Below are positions 36,804-48,591 of a stretch of 64,000 bases of DNA, piece after piece. Within the stretch, counting starts at the first letter, position 1, and each line of letters begins with the position of its first letter. Made by a program: the position numbers and the translations under genes. The notes beneath the pieces were generated by a model that saw nothing but the letters and a program-made list of their open reading frames with translations, searched no databases and had not been told where the DNA came from. This DNA is from Pseudomonas mangrovi (lineage in GTDB: Bacteria > Pseudomonadota > Gammaproteobacteria > Pseudomonadales > Pseudomonadaceae), in NCBI RefSeq assembly GCF_003052585.1, contig NZ_QASN01000014.1, positions 141,551 through 205,550 on the forward strand. The letters run 5' to 3'.

Positions 36804-37609
36804 AGCGCTGCGCAGGCCAGGCGGCGTGGGCGTCGCTGCGCACTGCAGCCTTCGGTGAGCTGACCAGTCACCACCACGGTAACGCCGTCGAACTCCTCCA
36901 CCGGGTTGTAGCGCACGTCCGGCCAGGCCGGGCACTTGCCGGTTTCCTTGAGCACGCGCAGCTGATTGTCGATACGGATGGTTTCGATCGGTGGCTCTGC
37001 CGCCACCCGGGCCTTGCCGGAGTCTGCGCGGGCGATGAAGCGCACCGCCTTGAGGTTGACCAGCAGCGAGTCGGGCGCAACCAGGAACGGCTTGTTCTTG
37101 TCGCCGCCGTCGTCATCGAACTCGGGCAGATCCGGAGCGCGGAAATGGCTGCGATCCAGCACCAGGTCTCCGGTCACCGTGGTCACGCCATTGGCGCGCA
37201 GGTCACGCAGCAGCAGCCAGAGCTTCTCCATGTTCAGCTTCGGATCGCCGCCGCCCTTGAGATACAGGTTGCCGTGCAGGGTGCCGTCGCGCAGCGGGCC
37301 GTCCGTATGGAACTCGGTTTTCCACTGATGATTGGGCCCCAGCAGCTCCAGTGCCGCGTAGGTGGTGATCAGCTTCATGGTCGATGCGGGGTTGACCTGG
37401 GCATCGGCGTTGACCAGCGTCGTGGCGCCCTGGCCGGTCAGTGGTATGAGCGCGAGCGACAGCGAACTGGTCGGCAGCTTGTTGTTCTGCAGGGCTTTCT
37501 GAACGCCTTCTGGTGCGACGGTACGTAGTGGAGTGGCGGCGGTGGCCAGGGCTACCGGTAGAAAAAGACAGGCGATACCGAGACTCAGGTGGCGCAGGGT
37601 TCCGATCAT
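36800..37609 (-). pseudogene. dacB: 3'-truncated D-alanyl-D-alanine carboxypeptidase/endopeptidase (PBP4)
   Basis: The 269-aa frame begins as a normal PBP4: signal peptide ending near residue 25 (LATAAT), nucleophile motif SxxK as Ser76-Thr-Met-Lys79, then WKTEFHTDGPL and GNLYLKGGGDPKLN. After VVVTGQLTEGCSAQ the family resemblance stops, a short unrelated basic tail follows, and the frame ends in a repeat element. Full PBP4 is about 475 aa, so about 200 residues with the SxN and KTG motifs are gone. Only about 180 bp separate this point from rlmKL, so the missing part was deleted rather than frameshifted. The product should lack peptidase activity. Confidence 0.8.
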
Positions 37610-37810
37610 CTGGTGTACCCCTTGGTGAAGGCAGGAAGGTGGCGGCAAATAGGTGCAGTATGCCGCAAGGCAGGGGCGTTGCGGGCCAGGCCGCAGACGC
37701 TGGCAGCCCGATATCTTCGCCACTGGTCGGAAGCCTGGCGCAGTGGGCGCGGGCATCCGCGCAGCGAAGCTGCTAAAGTGCGCCGCTTAATTACTTCGAG
37801 GACTCACTGC

Positions 37811-38152
37811 ATGGCTACCAATCGTTCCCGCCGTCTGCGCAAGAAACTCTGTGTCGACGAGTTCCAGGAACTGGGTTTCGAGCTGACCTTCGAGTTCCGC
37901 GAGGGGCTTTCCGAGGCTGAACTGGATGCCTTCGTCGAATCCTTCCTGCGTGATGCGATCGAGGCCAACGGCCTGGGTTATGTCGGTGGTGAAGACTACG
38001 GCTTCGTCTGCCTGGGCCGTCGTGGCTCGGTGAGCGAAGAGCAGCGCGCCCAGGTCGAGACCTGGCTCAAGGCTCGCAGCGAACTGAAAGACTCCAGCAT
38101 CAGCCCCCTGCTGGATGTCTGGTATCCGGAAAACCCGGTCAGCGCAGTCTGA
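37811..38152 (+). CDS. yggL: YggL-family 50S ribosome-associated protein
   Basis: A 113-aa protein opening with RSRRLRKKLCVDEFQELGFE and containing EANGLGYVGGEDYGFVC, the DUF469/YggL pattern. In E. coli the family binds the 50S subunit. The basic N-terminus fits rRNA binding. It is divergent from dacB; the ribosome site is GAGGA. Confidence 0.9.
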   Translation: MATNRSRRLRKKLCVDEFQELGFELTFEFREGLSEAELDAFVESFLRDAIEANGLGYVGGEDYGFVCLGRRGSVSEEQRAQVETWLKARSELKDSSISPLLDVWYPENPVSAV

Positions 38153-38240
38153 CCGAGCCAGCGACTGCCGAGCCTTCGGTCGTCGCTGATCTTCGAGTCG
38201 CCGCGGGATGGTGTCACTGTCCCGCCGTGCACTCCAGCGC

Positions 38241-41192
<2,952 letters not shown>

Positions 41193-41269
41193 GGCGCTTC
41201 ACTCCCTGGCTGGCCGTGCTGGCCTGGCAAGCATAGTGAAGGGCGCGCCGATTTGCTCCGCTGCTTGCG

Positions 41270-42337
41270 TCAGTCCTTGCGTTTGCGGGGCGCCTTGAGC
41301 GGATGTGCCGGATCGAGTCGATATTCCGCCGCCAGCCGGACCAGCAGTCCGATCGCCAGGGCCAGGGCGAAGCCGTAGAGCCCGCCGAGCAGACGAGGTT
41401 CCAGCTGCGTCCAGTCCGCTGCGAGGCTTTCCGCCAGGAGCAGGCAGAGGCTGATGCTCTGCAGCATGAACAGGCGATAGCTGTTGGCCTGGATCGCGCG
41501 GCTGAGCATGATCAGCGGCAACACCAGAGCGACCATGATGGCGGGGTTCTGCAGGCTGTGTCCGAGCAATGCCAGCAGCGCTGCCACCGCCAGACTGCTG
41601 CTGCAGGCCTGCACCGCCTTGCTGCGACTGGCGCGGGCCTTCAGATGCAGACTGCCGAGCACCGTCAGCGTCAGCCAGTAGCCATGTTCCAGTTCCAGCA
41701 GCACCACTGCTGCACCGGCCAGACCGAAGGCGAGGGTGCAGCCGAGCGCGTGCAGTCGCCACTCACGCTGGGGCAGCCGCGCTGCGTGCCTGCGCAGAAC
41801 CTTGAGCAGATTGCGCAGGCGCGGCATGTACGGCCACATCCGCAGCCCGTGCGCGCCGCGCAGGCCGAAGGCGAGCAGCGCAACCCAGAGCCCGCCGACG
41901 CAGAACAGCGCAGCCACGGCGGCGGGTGTCGGCAGCTCGCTGGTGGCCTGGTAGCTCTGGCCCAGGCACAGGCAGATCGCGATGCCCAGCCCGAGCTTGC
42001 CGGCTTCCACACCGAAGCGTTGCAGCCAGGCGAGCAACAGGCCGCAGGCGGCGAACAGCAGCAGACTTGCGCTGGCGTCCGCGGCAACCCACAGGCCCAA
42101 CCCGGAACTGCACGCGCCCAGGCTGATCAGCAAAAGCATGCGCGGCATGCCGAAGCGGTGCAGCGGGTTGGCGCGTGCCGCCTGGAAAGCGCCGAGCGCG
42201 GCCCAGAGAAAGCCCGGGTGACCGCTCACCAGCCCGAGCAGCAGCGGCAGCGCGCAGCCGAGCCCGGCGACTATCGCCGCACCCCAGGCGGGGGCGCGTG
42301 GATGCCAGCGCCGACGGGCGGAGTTAAGGCTGCTCAC
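41270..42337 (-). CDS. FUSC-family inner-membrane protein
   Basis: A 355-aa membrane protein with about ten hydrophobic segments in two groups of five, separated by a basic loop (RNLLKVLRRHAARLPQREWR). The second group contains LTLTVLGSLHLKARASRS, the conserved FUSC transmembrane signature, often found in aromatic acid efflux pumps. No C-terminal cytosolic domain is present. The start is GTG at 42337, four bases after the dgt stop, so the two genes are probably one transcript. The substrate is unknown. Confidence 0.82.
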   Translation of the reverse strand: MSSLNSARRRWHPRAPAWGAAIVAGLGCALPLLLGLVSGHPGFLWAALGAFQAARANPLHRFGMPRMLLLISLGACSSGLGLWVAADASASLLLFAACGLLLAWLQRFGVEAGKLGLGIAICLCLGQSYQATSELPTPAAVAALFCVGGLWVALLAFGLRGAHGLRMWPYMPRLRNLLKVLRRHAARLPQREWRLHALGCTLAFGLAGAAVVLLELEHGYWLTLTVLGSLHLKARASRSKAVQACSSSLAVAALLALLGHSLQNPAIMVALVLPLIMLSRAIQANSYRLFMLQSISLCLLLAESLAADWTQLEPRLLGGLYGFALALAIGLLVRLAAEYRLDPAHPLKAPRKRKD

Positions 42338-42341
42338 CGCG

Positions 42342-43673
42342 CTACACCGGGCTCGTGCGGCCGGTCATCTCGCTGGCCATCTCGCTCGCATAGCTGTCGG
42401 TCATGCCAGCGATGAAATCGATCACCCGCATGAAGGAGCGATGCAGCGGCCAGTCCGGATGCGGCGCGCTGTGACCAAGAAGGTCGAGAATGCGGCGGTT
42501 CTTGAACGACAGCGCGCCACCGCCATGCTGTTCCAGGGCTGCGCCACAGAATGCATTGAGAAGAATCTCCAGGGTGGTGTAGGCACCGATTTCATGCAGG
42601 GTCTTGCGCTTGTCGTGGAAGATCTTTTCCCGCGCCATTGCCTTGGCCTGCTGTACGCAGCGTTTGGCCGGACCATGCATGTGTTCGACCAGATCACCCT
42701 GCAGGCTTCCCGCCAGGAGTGCCGGCTGCTGATCGACGAAGGCCCGGGCCGCCGCGTTGGTCAGGTGCTCGATGGCCTTGCCGCGCAGGATTGCCAGTTT
42801 GCGTCGGCGCGAGTCGCGCGGGCCGAGCTGGCGGTAGGTTTCCGGCAGGTCGTCGCCGACCAGGCCGAGCAACACTGCTTCCACTTCGGCGTAGTCCAGC
42901 AGTTCCATCTCCAGGCCGTCCTCGAGATCGATCAGGCCGTAGCAGATGTCGTCCGCAGCCTCCATCAGATAGACCAGCGGATGGCGCGCCCAGCGCTCCT
43001 CTTCGAGCTTGGGCAGCTCGAGCTTGTGGGCGATCTGCTCAAGCAGAGCCAGCTCGCTCTGGTAGCAGCCGAATTTGTGCTTCTTGTAGCCGAGCGCCTC
43101 GGCATGGCGCGCGGTCCAGGGATATTTGAGGTAAGTACCGAGGGTCGCGTAGGTCAGTCGGGTGCCGCCATCGAACTGGTGGTACTCCAGTTGGGTCAGC
43201 ACCCGGAAGCCCTGGGCGTTGCCTTCGAAGTTGAGAAAGTCGCCGCGCTCCGTGGCACTCATGCCATCCAGCCAGCCGCGTCCGGCGGCCTGCTGGAACC
43301 AGTGGCGGATGGCGTCTTCGCCGGAGTGACCGAAGGGCGGATTGCCTATGTCGTGGGCCAGGCAGGCGGACTGTACGACCATTCCCAGGTCACTCGGCTC
43401 GCACCAGTCCGGCAACTGCTCGCGGATCATCTCGCCGACGCGCATGCCGAGTGAGCGGCCGACGCAGCTGACCTCCAGCGAGTGGGTCAGGCGGGTGTGG
43501 ATGTGGTCATTGCTGCTGACGGGGTGAACCTGGGTCTTGCGGCCGAGCCTCCGGAAGGCGCCGGAAAAGATGATCCGGTCGTGGTCCTTGTGAAAGGGGC
43601 TGCGGCCCAGCTCGTCGATGCTGTGGGTCGCCTTGCCGAGGCGTTCGCGGTTGAGCAGTGTGTGCCAGTCCAA
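42342..43673 (-). CDS. dgt: Deoxyguanosinetriphosphate triphosphohydrolase (HD-type dNTPase)
   Basis: A 443-aa enzyme that removes triphosphate from dNTPs. The HD-superfamily metal motif reads [16 protein letters not shown], then [19 protein letters not shown], with the catalytic HD pair. The start is a TTG at 43673 ([14 protein letters not shown]), preceded by GAGGAA; it gives the family length of 443, whereas upstream in-frame ATGs add low-quality sequence. It is the first gene of a dgt-FUSC pair and is divergent from the small lipoprotein gene at 43885. Confidence 0.95.
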   Translation of the reverse strand: MDWHTLLNRERLGKATHSIDELGRSPFHKDHDRIIFSGAFRRLGRKTQVHPVSSNDHIHTRLTHSLEVSCVGRSLGMRVGEMIREQLPDWCEPSDLGMVVQSACLAHDIGNPPFGHSGEDAIRHWFQQAAGRGWLDGMSATERGDFLNFEGNAQGFRVLTQLEYHQFDGGTRLTYATLGTYLKYPWTARHAEALGYKKHKFGCYQSELALLEQIAHKLELPKLEEERWARHPLVYLMEAADDICYGLIDLEDGLEMELLDYAEVEAVLLGLVGDDLPETYRQLGPRDSRRRKLAILRGKAIEHLTNAAARAFVDQQPALLAGSLQGDLVEHMHGPAKRCVQQAKAMAREKIFHDKRKTLHEIGAYTTLEILLNAFCGAALEQHGGGALSFKNRRILDLLGHSAPHPDWPLHRSFMRVIDFIAGMTDSYASEMASEMTGRTSPV

Positions 43674-43884
43674 GACTGTTCCTCGCCAGTATTCGATATG
43701 TCGGCCGCTTGCAGGTCGGGTGTGCGTGCGGCAGGCGTTGTGCAGCGCACAAGCTTCGGGTTTCGCTGGCCGCACTGCAAGCCGCCAGGGTGGTGATTTT
43801 TCGAACCCGTCGCTGGAAAAAGGTGCGAATAGCCGGCAGGGTGCGCATCCGTCATGTGACGGGGCTCTCGTCGAGGAACACACG

Positions 43885-44214
43885 ATGCGCAGAATGCTGA
43901 TGATCGGATGCATGGCGATGCTGCTGGCGGGCTGCGGCCAGCCGCTGCCACCGGACAAGGCGGATTATGCCGGCACCTGGCAGGGCAATGGCGTGATGCT
44001 GCAGATCGCGGCGGATGGTCGAGTGGATTACCAGCGCGTGGAGGGTAGCCGGACGCGCTCGGTGTCCGGGCCGATCAAGGCGTTTCAGGGCGACAGCTTC
44101 TCGGTGGGCATCGGCGCGTTGAGCACGCTGTTCGAGGTGTCCAGCAAGCCCAGCGAAAGCCAGGGCACCTGGCGCATGACGGTCGATGGCGTCCAGCTCA
44201 CGCGAGTGCCCTGA
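43885..44214 (+). CDS. Small lipoprotein, function unknown
   Basis: A 109-aa protein with a type II signal peptide and lipobox LAGC at about 14-17. The mature part ([20 protein letters not shown]) looks like a small lipocalin-like or beta-barrel fold. GAGGAACA precedes the ATG at 43885. It is convergent with the YqjK-like gene, with five bases between the stops, and no terminator is visible. I do not recognise a named family. Confidence 0.78.
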   Translation: MRRMLMIGCMAMLLAGCGQPLPPDKADYAGTWQGNGVMLQIAADGRVDYQRVEGSRTRSVSGPIKAFQGDSFSVGIGALSTLFEVSSKPSESQGTWRMTVDGVQLTRVP

Positions 44215-44219
44215 GTCCG

Positions 44220-44579
44220 CTAGCCTTCAGGCGTGGACACATTCTCGCTGGCCGGGCGTGGCAGCGGCTGGCGCGTTTCTTCCTGGGTCGCACGCCAGGC
44301 GCTGATCAGTGGGTAGACGGCCAGCGCAATGCGTGCGACCCGCCCGAAAATCCCCAGGCGTTTACCAAACAGCGTCAGCACCAGTGCACCGCCCATGGCC
44401 AGTGGCGTCCTTCCACCAATCGAGGCGCCTGGGCGATTCCACAGACCCTTGAGTTGCTCGAGCGGGTGGATAAGCGGTTGCACGTGGTAGCGCGCCTGCT
44501 GGCGATGCATTTCCAGGCGCAGACGAACCAGCTCCTTGCGCATCGCCAGGCGATGCGCGCTCGATAGTGGTCGGCTCAT
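44220..44579 (-). CDS. YqjK-like small membrane-associated protein
   Basis: A 119-aa basic protein starting at 44579 (MSRPLSSAHRLAMRKELVRL). A hydrophobic segment at about 60-90 (LAMGGALVLTLFGKRLGIFG) suggests membrane contact. It is the third gene of a YqjD-YqjE-YqjK-like set, overlapping the YqjE-like gene by 4 bp. No motif defines its function. Confidence 0.72.
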   Translation of the reverse strand: MSRPLSSAHRLAMRKELVRLRLEMHRQQARYHVQPLIHPLEQLKGLWNRPGASIGGRTPLAMGGALVLTLFGKRLGIFGRVARIALAVYPLISAWRATQEETRQPLPRPASENVSTPEG

Positions 44580-44971
44580 GGCAGCAGGTTCTCCCGGGTT
44601 CTGGCCAGTTCTTCGAGGGTCGTCTGGAAAGGCGTTTCGCCACGCTGCACCAGGCTCCGAGCGCGCAGCAGCGCAAACGCCAGGCCGCATCCATAAATCA
44701 GGCAAAGGCCGATCGCGGCGAGCAGTCGGTGACTGTCCCAGAAGTGGATCATCAGCGCCGCCGACAGTCCGACCAGCAACAGCAGGCCAAAGATCAGCGC
44801 GACACCGGCGAACAGAAACAGCTGGAAAGAACGCGATTTCTCTTCCTGAAACTCGATGCCGAGCAGCTCCAGATGGCTTTGCAGCAGGCCGACGGCAACC
44901 CCGCCGAGCTTTTTCAGCGACGGTCGAGGCGCCTCGTCGGAGGTCTGCGAGTAGTGGCTTGTCTCGTCCAT
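44576..44971 (-). CDS. Phage holin family / YqjE-like inner-membrane protein
   Basis: A 131-aa protein with two strong membrane helices at about 51-72 and 82-101. The N-terminal LGGVAVGLLQSHLELLGIEFQ (here quoted for its first 20 residues' pattern) with FQEEK is the PF07332 'holin superfamily III' signature; despite the name these are housekeeping membrane proteins. It lies 9 bp after the DUF883 gene. Confidence 0.85.
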   Translation of the reverse strand: MDETSHYSQTSDEAPRPSLKKLGGVAVGLLQSHLELLGIEFQEEKSRSFQLFLFAGVALIFGLLLLVGLSAALMIHFWDSHRLLAAIGLCLIYGCGLAFALLRARSLVQRGETPFQTTLEELARTRENLLP

Positions 44972-44979
44972 GGAGCGGC

Positions 44980-45408
44980 TCAGCGACGGCTGACCAGCAG
45001 GCCCAGCAGGAAGCCTACGCCCGCGGCGATACCGACTGATTGCAGAGGATGTTGATGCACATATTGCTCGGTGGCCTGGACTGCTGCGCGGCTTTGCTCA
45101 CGCAGGCCTGCTTCGCTGTCCTTCAGCAGGGTCTTGGCGCGCTGCAGGTTTTCGTTGAGCTTGTGACGCAGCTCCTCGGTGCCGGCGCCGGCGAGCGTCG
45201 AGGTGTGCTTGAGCAGGCGTTCGGCATCACCTACCAGGGTGTGAAATTCGGCAACCATGGCGTCCTGGGCGTTGCGCAGGTTGCGCTTGTGCGCGTTGCG
45301 ATCGATGGCTGTGCCGTTCTGGCTATTGGTCTGGCCGGCTGTGCTGGTGGCGGTACCGGCATTCGGGCTGAGCGCGTCGACAGAAGTCGTTGGGTTGGCC
45401 TGGTTCAT
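44980..45408 (-). CDS. DUF883 / YqjD-ElaB-family ribosome-membrane anchor
   Basis: A 142-aa protein from the ATG at 45408. A low-complexity Asn/Thr/Ser-rich start precedes a long amphipathic helix (RNLRNAQDAMVAEFHTLVGD) and a C-terminal membrane helix in VGIAAGVGFLLGLLVSRR, the GxxxGxxxG-type end of YqjD and ElaB. These tail-anchored proteins tie stationary-phase ribosomes to the membrane in E. coli. First gene of the stress-type trio. Confidence 0.87.
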   Translation of the reverse strand: MNQANPTTSVDALSPNAGTATSTAGQTNSQNGTAIDRNAHKRNLRNAQDAMVAEFHTLVGDAERLLKHTSTLAGAGTEELRHKLNENLQRAKTLLKDSEAGLREQSRAAVQATEQYVHQHPLQSVGIAAGVGFLLGLLVSRR

Positions 45409-45742
45409 GGGGTTTCTCCATCCAGTTGTTGTAGGGCTTGCCTGAGGTTCGAGTCGCGGCGAGCGACAAGGGTTCAACCTGTTTTCCCGAGTGGCTGGTA
45501 CAGAGCTTGCTTCGCGCTGGTGCGCCCCACCTTACGCTCGCCCCAAAACGGTACGGAAGGTCGCGTGCATTAGCTCCGGTCTCGTTTCATCCTTTTGAAA
45601 AGGTTGAATAATTTTTTATTTCGGACGTGTTCGGGAGCACCCTGCCGGCGCTTTCGTACTCCTAAAGATTCTCGCTACGCCCCGTTTTGGGGCATGGCGA
45701 GTCGAGATCGGTCTTTTTTGGTGCCTTTCGCTGGGAGAACCG
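45409..45742. promoter_or_regulatory. Divergent DUF883-amt interval with leader hairpin
   Basis: 334 bp between divergent genes. The AT-rich block AATAATTTTTTATTT near 45606-45620 is unusual for this genome and a plausible promoter region. At 45679-45693 GCCCC-GTTTT-GGGGC forms a perfect short stem, followed by TCTTTTTTGG at 45712 onward; it could be an attenuator or just leader structure for amt. No sigma-54 GG/GC spacing was found. Confidence 0.45.
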
Positions 45743-46951
45743 ATGGAAAACCTCAATAGCGCCGTGGAGACCCTGGTCCACGGCTCCAACACCCTGTTCC
45801 TGCTGATGGGCGCGGCCATGGTGCTGGCCATGCATGCCGGTTTCGCTTTTCTCGAAGTCGGGACTGTGCGGCACAAGAACCAGGTCAATGCGCTGTCGAA
45901 GATCATCACCGACTTTGCCATGTCGGCACTGGCCTATTTCTTCATCGGCTACTGGGTCGCCTACGGCGTGAACTTCATGGCGCCTGCGGCGGCGCTGACC
46001 GCAGAGAACGGTTACGGGCTGGTCAAATTTTTCTTCCTGCTCACCTTTGCTGCGGCGATTCCGGCGATCATTTCCGGTGGCATTGCCGAGCGCGCCCGTT
46101 TTGCGCCTCAGTTATGCGCCACCGTGCTGATCGTGGCGTTCATCTACCCGTTCTACGAAGGCATCGTCTGGAACGGCAATTTTGGTCTGCAGGAATGGCT
46201 GACGGCCCGTTTTGGGGCGCCCTTCCATGATTTCGCCGGCTCCGTCGTGGTGCATGCCATGGGCGGCTGGCTGGCGTTCGGCGCGGTGGTCCTGTTGGGG
46301 CGGCGTGATGGACGCTACCGCGACGGCCGCCTGGTCGCATTCGCGCCCTCGAGCATTCCCTTTCTGGCGCTGGGTTCGTGGATCCTGATCGTCGGCTGGT
46401 TCGGCTTCAACGTGATGAGTGCACAAAGCCTGGCAGCAGTCAGCGGACTGGTAGCGCTCAACTCGCTGATGGCAATGGTCGGCGGCACCGTGGCGGCGCT
46501 GGTGGTTGGCCGCAACGACCCGGGCTTTCTGCACAACGGCCCGCTGGCCGGACTGGTCGCAATCTGCGCCGGCTCGGATCTGATGCATCCGATCGGTGCG
46601 CTGGCGACCGGCGCGGTCGCAGGCGGGCTGTTCGTCTGGAGCTTCACCGCGGCGCAGGTGAAATGGAAAGTCGATGATGTGCTCGGTGTCTGGCCGCTGC
46701 ACGGTATCTGCGGCATCTGGGGCGGCCTCGCCTGCGGCATCTTCGGTCAGCAGGCGTTGGGCGGCCTGGGGGGGGTGAGCATGCAGAGTCAGTTGCTCGG
46801 CAGCCTGCTCGGTCTGCTGCTGGCGCTGCTCGGCGGTTTCCTGGTCTACGGCATGCTCAAGGTACTGATCGGCATTCGGCTGAGCCGTGAAGAGGAGTTC
46901 AATGGCGCTGATCTGTCCATCCACCGGATTGGTTCGACCAGCCAGGACTGA
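45743..46951 (+). CDS. amt: Ammonium transporter (Amt family)
   Basis: A 402-aa channel protein with about 11 membrane helices. Conserved landmarks include LVHGSNTLFLLMGAAMVLAM, GFAFLEVGTVRHKN, GGIAERARF, VVHAMGGW (the first pore His) and WPLHGICGIWGGLACGIFG (the second pore His). It conducts ammonia/ammonium across the inner membrane. No glnK gene is adjacent, unlike the amtB-glnK pair, so this is probably a second, separately regulated copy. Ribosome site GGGAG. Confidence 0.95.
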   Translation: MENLNSAVETLVHGSNTLFLLMGAAMVLAMHAGFAFLEVGTVRHKNQVNALSKIITDFAMSALAYFFIGYWVAYGVNFMAPAAALTAENGYGLVKFFFLLTFAAAIPAIISGGIAERARFAPQLCATVLIVAFIYPFYEGIVWNGNFGLQEWLTARFGAPFHDFAGSVVVHAMGGWLAFGAVVLLGRRDGRYRDGRLVAFAPSSIPFLALGSWILIVGWFGFNVMSAQSLAAVSGLVALNSLMAMVGGTVAALVVGRNDPGFLHNGPLAGLVAICAGSDLMHPIGALATGAVAGGLFVWSFTAAQVKWKVDDVLGVWPLHGICGIWGGLACGIFGQQALGGLGGVSMQSQLLGSLLGLLLALLGGFLVYGMLKVLIGIRLSREEEFNGADLSIHRIGSTSQD

Positions 46952-46973
46952 TTGCCGACTTGCGTTGGTGAAA

Positions 46974-47006
46974 ACGAAAACGCCCCGCTCAGCGGGGCGT
47001 TTTCGT
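46974..47006. terminator. Bidirectional terminator between amt and the porin gene
   Basis: ACGAAAACGCCCCGCT pairs with the following AGCGGGGCGTTTTCGT almost without loop; A-rich on the left and T-rich on the right, so it can end transcription from both sides (amt on plus, porin on minus). Confidence 0.9.
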
Positions 47007-47014
47007 TGCGGCTG

Positions 47015-48340
47015 CTACCACAGCGGCATGGTGTAGCTGACGATCAGTCGGTTCTCGTCCAGGTCGTTGCCGAAGTTCGAGCGGACGGTTGCGTTGCGCC
47101 ATTTTACGCCGACGTTCTTCAGTGGGCCGTCCTGGATGACGTAGGCGATATCCATGTCGCGTTCCCACTCGCGTCCTTCGGACAGGCCGGCACCACGGTC
47201 GACGTTGTCGCCGGAGAGGTAGCGGGTCATGAAGGTCAGGCCGGGAATACCCAGGCCGGCAAAGTTGTAGTCGTAGCGCACCTGCCAGGACTTCTCGTCC
47301 TTGAAGGCGAAGTCGCCGATCTGCACGTAGTTCACCAGGTAGGGGTCGGATGCGTTGACGTAGGCATACCCGGTGTCACCGCTCATGCTCTGGTAGCCCA
47401 GACCGAAGCTGTGGAAGTTCAGCGCGTAGGTGAACATGGCACCGAACGCCTTGTTGTCGACATTGCTGCTGCCATCATCCTTGGAGCGGGCGAAGCGCAG
47501 ATCGGTCTTGAACGACTGCTTGTCGGCGATCGGCAGCACGTGGATCAGGTTGACGATGTGCTGCTTGTAGAAGCCGTCGAGCTCACCGTAGTGGTAGCCG
47601 GTGCTGAGTTGGTCATTCCATTTGTAGGTGGCGCCGGCGAAGTTGAATTCGTCGCTGTCGCTGCCGCCGCGGTAGGTGATGCCGCGGACCCCGCCGGCGC
47701 CGGTGCCGGCATTGCGGCTGTTGGTCGGCAGCATGGTTTCGTGGTCAGACGAATCGCGATAATTCACGCGGCTGAGCTGACCGGCATCGAGACTGAGGCC
47801 GGCGATCTCCATCGAGTTGACGTGAACGCCCTGGAAGCTCTGTGGCAGCAGGCGCGAATCGTTGGCCTGGAGCACGGGAATCTTGGGCATCAGGGTGCCG
47901 CCCTTGAGCACGGTCTTGGAGACGCGCAGCTTGGCGGTGGCGCCCAGATCACCGTAGGTATCCTGGCTTTCACCCGTTTCGCGGTCCACCTGCAGCAAGC
48001 CTGTGCCGCTGGTGCCGCGACCGGAGTCGAGCTTCACGCCCAGGGTGCCGATCGCGTCCAGGCCGAATCCTACGGTGCCCTCGGTGAATCCGGATTCGTA
48101 ACGCAGCAGGAAGCCCTGGGCCCAGTCCTCGGATTTGCTGCGGGTCTGCGGGGCCTTGCCGGTCACCACGGGTAGTGCAGGGCTGCGATCCTGGCGGAAG
48201 TCGCGGTTCATGTAGAAGTTGCGCAGTTCCAGCGTGGCCTTGCTTTCATCGAGGAAGCCGGCGCTTGCGAGTTGCGGCAGGGTCAGGCTGGCGCCCAGTG
48301 CGGCCAGGCTAACGGCACGGGCCAGAGGGGACTTGCTCAT
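47015..48340 (-). CDS. OprD-family outer-membrane porin
   Basis: A 441-aa porin with a signal peptide ending at about residue 27 (LPQLASAGF). FLDESKATLELRNFYMNRDF at the mature N-terminus and EDWAQGFLLRYESGFTEGTV are hallmark OprD-family segments; the protein ends in YTMPLW with a C-terminal aromatic for BAM. The family takes up basic amino acids or aromatic and other small organic molecules, and the substrate cannot be read here. Position next to genes equivalent to the P. aeruginosa PA3038 region suggests an OpdQ-like member (inference). Confidence 0.92.
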   Translation of the reverse strand: MSKSPLARAVSLAALGASLTLPQLASAGFLDESKATLELRNFYMNRDFRQDRSPALPVVTGKAPQTRSKSEDWAQGFLLRYESGFTEGTVGFGLDAIGTLGVKLDSGRGTSGTGLLQVDRETGESQDTYGDLGATAKLRVSKTVLKGGTLMPKIPVLQANDSRLLPQSFQGVHVNSMEIAGLSLDAGQLSRVNYRDSSDHETMLPTNSRNAGTGAGGVRGITYRGGSDSDEFNFAGATYKWNDQLSTGYHYGELDGFYKQHIVNLIHVLPIADKQSFKTDLRFARSKDDGSSNVDNKAFGAMFTYALNFHSFGLGYQSMSGDTGYAYVNASDPYLVNYVQIGDFAFKDEKSWQVRYDYNFAGLGIPGLTFMTRYLSGDNVDRGAGLSEGREWERDMDIAYVIQDGPLKNVGVKWRNATVRSNFGNDLDENRLIVSYTMPLW

Positions 48341-48591
48341 TGTTCTTCTCTCCTGAAGTGGGATCGCTAACCGAACGGCTTGTGACCGATCTGTTACAGC
48401 CTTTCAAATAAAGCACGGGATGCCGGGTTCGACCTTTAGACTTTAGTCGCCGACCCAGTACGGACGCGGCTCGCAGGGCCGAAGCGCAGCATGACCGAGG
48501 CCTGAGCGGGGCGGCCGTCGGTCGGGACGGCTAAACTTTTTGCTGCTGCGGCCGCCAACCGGACACGTCATGTAGTTTCAGGTACGCCGTC

